Shown one piece after another: positions 58,240-64,000 of a DNA stretch of 64,000 nucleotides. Made by a program: the position numbers and the translations under genes. The notes beneath the pieces were generated by a model. That model did no database searches. It had not been told where the DNA came from and saw only the letters and a list, made by a program, of their open reading frames with translations. Within the stretch, counting starts at the first letter, position 1, and every line of letters starts with the position of its first letter. The DNA is from Algoriphagus winogradskyi (GTDB lineage Bacteria; Bacteroidota; Bacteroidia; Cytophagales; Cyclobacteriaceae), in assembly GCF_900182815.1 (NCBI RefSeq), contig NZ_FXUA01000007.1, positions 186,001 through 250,000 on the forward strand, read 5' to 3'.

Positions 58240-59299
58240 TAAATCAATAAGCAGCTTTCGTCGTGTTAATTTAATCACGGTGATAGCTGTTTATATACTG
58301 ATTCTAATTGGTGGAATAGTAAGGAGCACCGGTTCTGGTATGGGGTGCCCTGATTGGCCAAAATGTTTTGGAAGTGTGATTCCCCCAACGAATGTGGATC
58401 AACTTCCTTCAAATTATCAGGAGATTTATCTCAATAAAAGATTGGCCAAGAACGAAAGGTTCGTGGCAACACTTGAAAAATTAGGATTCTCAGAAAAGGC
58501 TAAGGAGATAGCTAATGATAAATCCATTCTGATCGAAGAGGAATTTAATGCAGTTAAGACCTGGATAGAATACCTGAATAGATTGGCTGGAGTTGTAATT
58601 GGTCTATTGATCGTTTTGACTGTATGGAAATCATTTCCCCTCAGAAAAGCAGATCGTTGGATTACAATTTTATCTGTTTTCAATCTAGTCTTAGTCATTT
58701 TCATTGGGTGGATTGGTTCCATTGTAGTGTCTACTAATTTGCTGCATTGGATGATTACTTTCCACATGATATTGGCTTTGCTTCTCGTTTCACTTTTGAT
58801 CTATGTTTATCATAGGTCGGGTAAGTTGATTGCGGGTCCGGGAGTGAAGATGGATGTGCCAAAAAGAATTGAACTAGTGCTATTTATCGGGACGGTATTA
58901 ATGGTAGTTCAGATTGTTTTAGGCACTCAGGTACGAGAACAGATAGATGTTATCTCTTCTTCTTTAGGTAATATGCTTAGAGATGAGTGGATAGGAAGAG
59001 TGGGCTTGGATTTTCTTATTCATAGATCATTTTCCTTAATTCTACTAGGAATCCATGTCTTATATTTCTTTTGGGCATTTAAATATACCCTAAGAAAGTC
59101 TCAAGTTAATCTTTGGTCTCAGCTCTTGATGATTTTGATTATACTGGAAATAGCTACAGGAATGGGAATGGCGTACTTTGGTATTCCTGCCTTTCTTCAG
59201 CCAATCCATCTCTTATTAGGTTCTTTGATTATAGGGGTTCAAGTTATTTTACTTCTTGAAATCAAAGAAAACATTCAGTTTCGATTAAATACAAATTGA
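58223..59299 (+). CDS. ctaA: Heme A synthase (COX15/CtaA)
   Basis: 358 residues with eight TM helices in two related halves. It oxidises the C8 methyl of heme O to the formyl group of heme A. GGIVRSTGSGMGCPDWPKCFGSVIPPT near residues 25-55 is the family signature, with the Cys pair of the periplasmic loop. Helix His ligands are in EYLNRLAGVVIG (near 120), HWMITFHMILA, LIHRSFSLILLGIHVLY and FLQPIHLLLGS. The start overlaps coxA by 17 bases, so it is translationally coupled. Confidence 0.94.
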   Translation: MKQVTNKSISSFRRVNLITVIAVYILILIGGIVRSTGSGMGCPDWPKCFGSVIPPTNVDQLPSNYQEIYLNKRLAKNERFVATLEKLGFSEKAKEIANDKSILIEEEFNAVKTWIEYLNRLAGVVIGLLIVLTVWKSFPLRKADRWITILSVFNLVLVIFIGWIGSIVVSTNLLHWMITFHMILALLLVSLLIYVYHRSGKLIAGPGVKMDVPKRIELVLFIGTVLMVVQIVLGTQVREQIDVISSSLGNMLRDEWIGRVGLDFLIHRSFSLILLGIHVLYFFWAFKYTLRKSQVNLWSQLLMILIILEIATGMGMAYFGIPAFLQPIHLLLGSLIIGVQVILLLEIKENIQFRLNTN

Positions 59300-59301
59300 T
59301 C

Positions 59302-60204
59302 ATGAGGACAGTTTCAGTAACTGACCATAGTAGTAGTTTAGTGCTAAGCAAATTGAAGGCTTACGCTGAGTTGATTAAATTAAGGCTTTCAGCTTTGGTT
59401 ACCTTTTCTGCTGTATTTGGTTATATACTTGGTGATCGTGGTGTTAGTTTCGGGTGGTCTGGGTTTTTAGGCTTAGCTCTAGGCGGCTTCTTGATTAGCG
59501 GTGCATCCTGTGCTGCAAATGAAATTTTAGAGCGTGATCTGGATAAGCTAATGAAGCGTACTCAAAACCGTCCTCTTCCATTAAAACTTATTTCCTTACA
59601 AGAAGCCCTTTGGGTGACCTCCCTAGTCGCAGTGATTGGTGTAGGGTTGCTTTGGTACTTTACTAACCCCTTGACTACATGGCTAGGTGTATTGAGCATG
59701 GTCCTTTATGTCTTTGTTTATACCCCGTTGAAGCGTGTAGGTCCTGTAGCAGTATTTGTAGGTGCGATCCCGGGAGCACTTCCTCCTTTGTTAGGGTGGA
59801 CTGCAGCGACTGGTTCTATAACCCATGAAGCTTTGATAATCTTCGGTATTCAGTTTATCTGGCAGTTCCCACATTTTTGGGCAATCGCTTGGGTGGGGGA
59901 TGAAGACTATAAGGCTGCTGGATTTAAGTTACTACCAAGTGGTGGCGGGAAAGACCTCAATACAGCAATTCAAATTATGATATACACTTTGTTCTTGTTA
60001 CCTCTAGGATTGCTCCCAAGCTATTTTGGACTTACAGGGATGACATCAGGTATAGTAGCCACCGTTTGTGGGGTGTTGTTTTTGGCTCAGACTTTCTCTT
60101 TAATGAAAGACTGTTCGCGTAAATCAGCTTTACGAATAATGTTTGGTTCCTTTTTGTATTTGCCAATTGTGCAGATTGCTTACCTCTTAGATAAATTACC
60201 TTAA
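59302..60204 (+). CDS. ctaB: Heme O synthase (protoheme IX farnesyltransferase)
   Basis: 300 residues from the ATG at 59302; a TTG two codons earlier is possible. UbiA-type prenyltransferase with about nine TM helices. The first Asp-rich motif is ANEILERDLDKLMKRTQNRPLP near residues 75-96, and the second is WAIAWVGDEDYKAAGFKLLP near 195-215. It attaches a farnesyl group to heme b, giving heme O for CtaA. The gene order ctaA-ctaB-subunit III is common in Bacteroidota. Confidence 0.94.
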   Translation: MRTVSVTDHSSSLVLSKLKAYAELIKLRLSALVTFSAVFGYILGDRGVSFGWSGFLGLALGGFLISGASCAANEILERDLDKLMKRTQNRPLPLKLISLQEALWVTSLVAVIGVGLLWYFTNPLTTWLGVLSMVLYVFVYTPLKRVGPVAVFVGAIPGALPPLLGWTAATGSITHEALIIFGIQFIWQFPHFWAIAWVGDEDYKAAGFKLLPSGGGKDLNTAIQIMIYTLFLLPLGLLPSYFGLTGMTSGIVATVCGVLFLAQTFSLMKDCSRKSALRIMFGSFLYLPIVQIAYLLDKLP

Positions 60205-60206
60205 GA

Positions 60207-60788
60207 ATGGAAAAGGAACTTAAATACGTAGATATGGTTGAGCAGCCCATTGCAATGCATCCTAAAAAGTTTGCATTATGGCTGTTCCTAGTGACCGTGG
60301 TGATGATCTTTGCTGCCCTTACTAGCGCCTATATAGTTCGGCAATCTGAGGGGAATTGGTTGGAATATGACCTCCCTACCATTTTCTGGTATAGCTCAGG
60401 AATAGTTGTAATTAGTAGCATTTGCCTTCAGTATGCTTATTCAGCTGCTAAAAAAGATAATTTTGTAGGACTTAGGGCAGGCCTTAGTTTGGCAGTGCTG
60501 TTTGGTATCGCTTTCCTTGTTAGTCAATGGTACAGCTGGGTAGCCTTAGTTGATGAAAATGTGTTTTTCGTTGGCAATCCTTCGGGATCATTTCTCTATG
60601 TATTCACGGGATTGCATGCTGTTCACTTAATCAGCGGTGTGATATTTCTGATTATTGTATTAATTTCGACCTACAGATATAAAGTGCATTCCAAGTCTAT
60701 GGATACACTTGAAATGGCAACTACTTTCTGGCATTTTCTAGCTGCATTGTGGTTATATCTATTTATGTTTTTGCTTTTGAATCATTAA
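60207..60788 (+). CDS. Cytochrome c oxidase subunit III-like protein, first copy
   Basis: 193 residues, five TM helices. KFALWLFLVTVVMIFAALTSAYIV, GSFLYVFTGLHAVHLISGVIFLIIVL and a final ATTFWHFLAALWLYLFMFLLL carry the heme-copper oxidase subunit III pattern (GLHxxHxxxG, WHFxxxxWxxLF). It is shorter than the second copy at 60816 and related to it. Which one sits in the mature oxidase cannot be told; both may be present at once or one may be an assembly partner. It starts two bases after ctaB. Confidence 0.88.
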   Translation: MEKELKYVDMVEQPIAMHPKKFALWLFLVTVVMIFAALTSAYIVRQSEGNWLEYDLPTIFWYSSGIVVISSICLQYAYSAAKKDNFVGLRAGLSLAVLFGIAFLVSQWYSWVALVDENVFFVGNPSGSFLYVFTGLHAVHLISGVIFLIIVLISTYRYKVHSKSMDTLEMATTFWHFLAALWLYLFMFLLLNH

Positions 60789-60815
60789 AATAAACCAAGT
60801 ACAAATTAATATCTT

Positions 60816-61592
60816 ATGTCTGCGCATTCTACTGCTATAGGAGTAAGCTCGAAAAGAGGCGTTTGGGGAGGTGGTAATGAACCTCTCAAAGCTAGCTATG
60901 GAAAACTCATGATGTGGTTTTTCCTTCTTTCTGATATCTTTACTTTTGCCGCTTTTTTGATTACCTATCTTGCCATTCGGGTAAGTTATCCGGCTTATGC
61001 TGGCCCTGCCACTGAGTTTGTGGGGTCTAATGAGTACTGGCCAATACCTGAATTGGTTTTTGATGCTATTCCATTTGTACATGGAGTTCATGCACCGCTT
61101 GTATTCGTAGGTATAATGACTTTTATTTTGATTGCAAGCTCTGTTACTATGGTGTTGGCTGTAGAAGCTGGACACCGGAATGACAGAAATGATGTAGTAA
61201 AATGGATGCTTTGGACGCTAGTAGGAGGTATTACTTTCCTAAGCTGTCAGGCATGGGAGTGGAGTCACTTCATTCACGGATCTGAAAATGGTGTTGTTTT
61301 AAATTATATCAATGGAATTAGCCAAAATGTAACAGAGACTGTATTTGGTGCAAACCTGTTGGTAAATGAATATGGGCCTGCTTCCTTTGCAAACCTATTC
61401 TTCTTCATCACGGGATTCCACGGTTTCCACGTAACGATAGGTGTTATCCTCCTATTTATGGTGTTTTACCAAGCTGCGGTGGGCGTATACGATAGAAGAG
61501 GTCACTACGAGATGGTTGAAAAAGTCGGATTGTACTGGCACTTTGTAGATCTTGTTTGGGTCTTTGTATTTACTTTATTCTACCTGATCTAA
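60816..61592 (+). CDS. coxC: Cytochrome c oxidase subunit III
   Basis: 258 residues, seven TM helices in the classical pattern, with ANLFFFITGFHGFHVTIGVILLF and the C-terminal GLYWHFVDLVWVFVFTLFYLI being the strongest blocks. Subunit III stabilises the enzyme and helps proton uptake; the Glu usually buried near the middle lies in the CQAWEWSHF region. It belongs to the caa3/aa3 group. It follows the first subunit III-like gene by 28 bases. Two adjacent copies imply an old duplication kept across the phylum. Confidence 0.92.
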   Translation: MSAHSTAIGVSSKRGVWGGGNEPLKASYGKLMMWFFLLSDIFTFAAFLITYLAIRVSYPAYAGPATEFVGSNEYWPIPELVFDAIPFVHGVHAPLVFVGIMTFILIASSVTMVLAVEAGHRNDRNDVVKWMLWTLVGGITFLSCQAWEWSHFIHGSENGVVLNYINGISQNVTETVFGANLLVNEYGPASFANLFFFITGFHGFHVTIGVILLFMVFYQAAVGVYDRRGHYEMVEKVGLYWHFVDLVWVFVFTLFYLI

Positions 61593-61610
61593 GCTATAAC
61601 AATTAGAATT

Positions 61611-61943
61611 ATGGATATTCAAGAAAATAAATCAACGCTTAACGTAGTTCCAAGGAACAACGATAAGATTAAGAAAATCTGGAAGACTGCTTTGATTTTG
61701 CTAGCTATAACTGCTGCAGAATTCGTAATGGCTTTCACAATGCCTAGAGGAATCATCCTTTATGTATTGTTCATGGCATTGACAATATGGAAAGCTAAAT
61801 ATATCATCATGCAATTCATGCACCTTGGTGATGAAGTGAAGCCTTTGATCTATTCTATTCTAGTTCCTATCGCATTCTTGTTTTGGCTGATCATTGTCTT
61901 AATCAAAGAAGGCTCGGATATATTCAACATGCGTTGGTTCTAA
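61611..61943 (+). CDS. Cytochrome c oxidase subunit IV (caa3-type)
   Basis: 110 residues. Three TM helices (about 27-43, 45-60, 78-100) with KIWKTALILLAITAAEFVMAF and KAKYIIMQFMHLGDEVKPLIYSILVPIAFLFWLIIVLI, the COX4-like prokaryotic pattern (PF03626). The HLGDE motif after the second helix is diagnostic. The subunit helps assemble CuB. It follows coxC by 18 bases and is the last subunit gene of the oxidase before the accessory genes. Confidence 0.9.
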   Translation: MDIQENKSTLNVVPRNNDKIKKIWKTALILLAITAAEFVMAFTMPRGIILYVLFMALTIWKAKYIIMQFMHLGDEVKPLIYSILVPIAFLFWLIIVLIKEGSDIFNMRWF

Positions 61944-62019
61944 ACAGAGTTTAAAAGATATTTTAAAAGGAAGGTTGAAGTGAGAAACTTTGACCTTCCT
62001 TTTTTGTTAAATCACTAAT

Positions 62020-62694
62020 ATGAGAAGTTTGAGATTATTACAAGGTATGGTGCTAGTCTGCATACTCTTGGTGCCCATATTAATTTTCCTGTTTCTTAAG
62101 GGGTTTGGTAATAACACATATGATATCCCCGTTTTTTTTGAAAAGGGCGTCGATAATCCTTTTCAGGAATGTCCTATTGCTGATACTACCCAGCATTACA
62201 TTCCGGAATTCACCTTCACCAATCAAGATGGGGAACAAGTAGGAAGAGCTGATATGGAAGGTAAAGTGACAATTGTTGACTTTTTCTTTACATCCTGTCC
62301 AAGTATCTGTCCTAAAATGTCTGCTGAGATGGAGCGCGTTAATGATATGTTTAGAGATGAAGACAAGGTGCGAATCATGTCTATTAGCATTGATCCCACT
62401 TATGACAGTCCGGAGGTCTTAAAGAAATATGCAGAGGAGCATCATGCTGAAGCCGGAAAGTGGGACTTTCTAACGGGTGGGGTTCAGGAAACCTATGATT
62501 TAGCAAAATGTGGTTTTATCATTCCTAGTGTAGATGGGTTAGGTGTTCCTGATGATTTTGTTCATAGTGACAAATTTGTATTAGTTGATGAACAAGGAAG
62601 AATAAGAGGGTATTATAGTGGAACCTCTCGGGAAGATGTGGATTTATTAATGTTGGAGACTAAAGTTTTATTACATGCAAGCGAAGGAAAATAG
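62020..62694 (+). CDS. SCO-family copper chaperone
   Basis: 224 residues. One N-terminal TM (about 8-28) anchors a thioredoxin-fold domain. FTSCPSICPKM near residue 92-102 holds the two Cys (CxxxC), and the third copper ligand His is in VHSDKFVLVDEQG near 186. SISIDPTYDSPEVLKKYAEEH is typical of SCO1/SenC. It inserts copper into the CuA site of subunit II. All three ligands are present. The stop overlaps the next gene by 20 bases. Confidence 0.92.
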   Translation: MRSLRLLQGMVLVCILLVPILIFLFLKGFGNNTYDIPVFFEKGVDNPFQECPIADTTQHYIPEFTFTNQDGEQVGRADMEGKVTIVDFFFTSCPSICPKMSAEMERVNDMFRDEDKVRIMSISIDPTYDSPEVLKKYAEEHHAEAGKWDFLTGGVQETYDLAKCGFIIPSVDGLGVPDDFVHSDKFVLVDEQGRIRGYYSGTSREDVDLLMLETKVLLHASEGK

Positions 62695-63229
62695 TTTGTT
62701 GGAGAATGAAGGGAAAGTTAAAGGATGGATTATCGCCATTTCGGTAATTATTCCTGTGGCAGTAGCCGTGCTCATATTCATGCCTACTAAAATTGACTTG
62801 GGGTCTGAATGGGTTTATTTTTTACCTCACCTTAATGCTGTGATGAATACCGCCGCTACGGTAGCATTGATAGCAGGCTTGGTTTTTATCAAAAACGGGA
62901 ATATCCCATATCACCGCGCCTCCATGACCACAGCATTTGTATTAGGAGCTATATTCCTTGTTTCTTATGTAATTTATCATGCAGCTGCTGAGAGCACTTC
63001 ATTTGGAGGTGAAGGGTCTATTCGGAGTATTTACTATTTTCTTTTAATTACTCATATTGTCCTTGCAGCAGTAGCACTTTTTCCAATCTTGTTCGCATAC
63101 TATTACGGTTACACTGAACAGTATGTCAAGCACCGAAAAGTTGTTAAATTTGCCTATCCAATCTGGCTTTATGTAACAGTCTCCGGTGTGATTGTTTACT
63201 TGATGATCAGTCCTTATTATCTACATTAA
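62675..63229 (+). CDS. DUF420 membrane protein
   Basis: 184 residues, five TM helices. PHLNAVMNTAATVALIAGLVFIKNGNIPYHRASMTTAFVLGAIFLVSYVIYHAAAEST carries the conserved N and His of DUF420 (PF04238), a family near cytochrome oxidase genes and distantly related to CtaM-type assembly factors. HIVLAAVALFPILF and HRKVVKFAYPIWLYVTVSGVIVYLM complete it. It probably helps assemble or mature the oxidase. The start lies inside the SCO gene, so the two are translationally coupled. Confidence 0.9.
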   Translation: MQAKENSLLENEGKVKGWIIAISVIIPVAVAVLIFMPTKIDLGSEWVYFLPHLNAVMNTAATVALIAGLVFIKNGNIPYHRASMTTAFVLGAIFLVSYVIYHAAAESTSFGGEGSIRSIYYFLLITHIVLAAVALFPILFAYYYGYTEQYVKHRKVVKFAYPIWLYVTVSGVIVYLMISPYYLH

Positions 63230-63263
63230 AAACCTACCTTCAATTCCGTTCGTAGGAAATAGT

Positions 63264-63515
63264 ATGCAAAAAGCTCTTAAAATAGGATTTCTTTCTCTGA
63301 TTGCTCTATTGCTACACACTGCCACTTATGCTCAGTGTGCTATGTGTCGCGCATCCGTCGAAAATAATGTAAGCAACGGAGACACTAGCGTGGCTGCTGG
63401 TCTTAATCTAGGGATTATGTATTTGTTCGTGATGCCGTACCTAATAGCGATGGTGCTGGGATTTTTCTGGTATCGTAATGCTAAGAAAAGAAAAGCTAAA
63501 ATTGCCATGCACTAA
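63264..63515 (+). CDS. Small membrane protein with exported CxxC motif
   Basis: 83 residues. The N-terminus is a signal peptide (LLHTATYAQ), then CAMCRASVENN, one TM at about 50-72 (NLGIMYLFVMPYLIAMVLGFFWY) and a basic tail (RNAKKRKAKIAMH). The CAMCRA motif right after the cleavage site would be in the periplasm. It may bind copper or a thiol partner during oxidase assembly (inference from context). The family is conserved at this spot in relatives, from memory. It is the last gene of the cluster before a terminator. Confidence 0.75.
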   Translation: MQKALKIGFLSLIALLLHTATYAQCAMCRASVENNVSNGDTSVAAGLNLGIMYLFVMPYLIAMVLGFFWYRNAKKRKAKIAMH

Positions 63516-63525
63516 CGAATAGAGG

Positions 63526-63558
63526 AGCAAAGTTTGATCAAAGACTTTGCTTTTTTTA
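63526..63558 (+). terminator. Terminator of the act-cox cluster
   Basis: AGCAAAGT and ACTTTGCT stem around TTGATCAAAG, then a run of Ts, about ten bases after the last stop of the cluster. Confidence 0.88.
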
Positions 63559-63570
63559 TTTTACATCTAA

Positions 63571-64000
63571 ATGAAGCAGGATTCCCGCCGCCTGATCATA
63601 TTGATCAGTATTTTCTCTCTTCTTGCAGTATTGATTTTGAATTTCTTTTTCTTTCAGAAAAGTGATCAGGACACCTATTTGCAAGCGCTACAAGATCGGA
63701 TTCAGACTATTGACAAAGAATTTGATGAGGATTTCATTCAGGTTCTAATGGAGGTTAGACCAGATGATACCTTAAGTTTTGGTCAAATCAGTACTCCTTT
63801 ACACAAACATCCTTTTTTTATACTTAGTCCGGAAAAAGAGCTATTATTCTGGTCAGACTTTACACTTACGTTGGATTTTTCACAAGTTGATCTTTCCAAA
63901 GAATACCAGTTGTTGGACGATCCTTATGGTACGCTTTTGTTAAAAATAAGGAGCGTGAAAAGGAATGGGGCTGATTATATTATGCTTCACGTGCTTAGGC
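63571..64000 (+). CDS. Membrane sensor-like protein, 3' end cut by window edge
   Basis: 143 codons visible, no stop reached. The N-terminus has a basic stretch (MKQDSRRLI), one TM (about 8-27, IILISIFSLLAVLILNFFFF) and an extracytoplasmic region (KSDQDTYLQALQDRIQTIDKEFDEDFIQVLMEVRPDDTLSFGQ). The plan suits a sensor histidine kinase or similar two-TM receptor; the kinase part, if any, lies beyond the edge. It is the first gene after the respiratory cluster terminator, so it has its own promoter. Confidence 0.6.
   Translation, partial: MKQDSRRLIILISIFSLLAVLILNFFFFQKSDQDTYLQALQDRIQTIDKEFDEDFIQVLMEVRPDDTLSFGQISTPLHKHPFFILSPEKELLFWSDFTLTLDFSQVDLSKEYQLLDDPYGTLLLKIRSVKRNGADYIMLHVLR

Overview
The window is a 64 kb chromosomal stretch from a Bacteroidota bacterium, most likely order Cytophagales and near Cyclobacteriaceae/Algoriphagus (inferred from gene content and style, not a database match). 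The signs are low-GC DNA, promoters of the Bacteroidota type (TTG, 18-19 bases, TAnnTTTG), few strong Shine-Dalgarno sites, TPR-domain sensor proteins with HTH or kinase modules, LytTR response regulators, 6-bladed beta-propeller lipoproteins, and an alternative complex III plus caa3-type oxidase cluster. No insertion sequence, phage, CRISPR array or rRNA operon was seen.

Layout. 1-3.7 kb: end-truncated ECF sigma factor, small membrane protein, a diverged YrdC-like ORF, tRNA nucleotidyltransferase (cca) and a TPR protein. 3.9-9.6 kb: a TPR/LuxR-type regulator, a beta-propeller phytase and a TonB-dependent receptor, which look like a phytate or organic-phosphate acquisition locus. 9.7-15.7 kb, mostly minus strand: subtilisin-like and S41 lipoprotein peptidases, FtsE-like ATPase, TalC-type transaldolase, SRP RNA and small hypothetical proteins. 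15.8-25.0 kb: a complete tryptophan operon (trpE, G, D, C, F, B, A) followed by a hypothetical secreted protein and a DAHP synthase, so the entry step of the shikimate pathway sits with the terminal branch. The operon is preceded by a clear transcription attenuator: a 20-codon leader peptide with three consecutive Trp codons, an antiterminator arm at its stop codon and an intrinsic terminator. 25.1-38.5 kb: two two-component systems with LytTR regulators, a group of oxidoreductases (RidA, zinc alcohol dehydrogenase, SDR), a DUF418 membrane protein and lipoproteins. 38.7-46.6 kb: ribosomal protein S1, a small Cys-rich exported peptide with a 6-bladed propeller lipoprotein, a lipocalin-like and a beta-barrel protein, an isoquinoline/aldehyde oxidoreductase-type molybdoenzyme pair and tRNA-Cys. 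46.9-63.5 kb: one long respiratory cluster, ActABCDEF, cytochrome oxidase subunits II and I, heme A synthase, heme O synthase, two subunit III-like proteins, subunit IV, SCO, DUF420 and a small CxxC protein. A membrane sensor-like gene runs off the right edge.

The most unusual signal is at gene junctions. Several intergenic gaps, above all in the trp operon, are filled with short degenerate tandem arrays of 7-mers or 8-mers that start within a few bases of a stop codon or end at a start codon. In two places such arrays stand as inverted pairs: around a four-helix-bundle (S23/IVS-type) ORF between trpE and trpG, and around a 312-bp non-coding element between trpB and trpA. A different, roughly 95-bp repeat fills the gap before trpE and the trpC-trpF gap. 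Together these suggest small elements that target or accumulate at gene junctions without breaking the operon.
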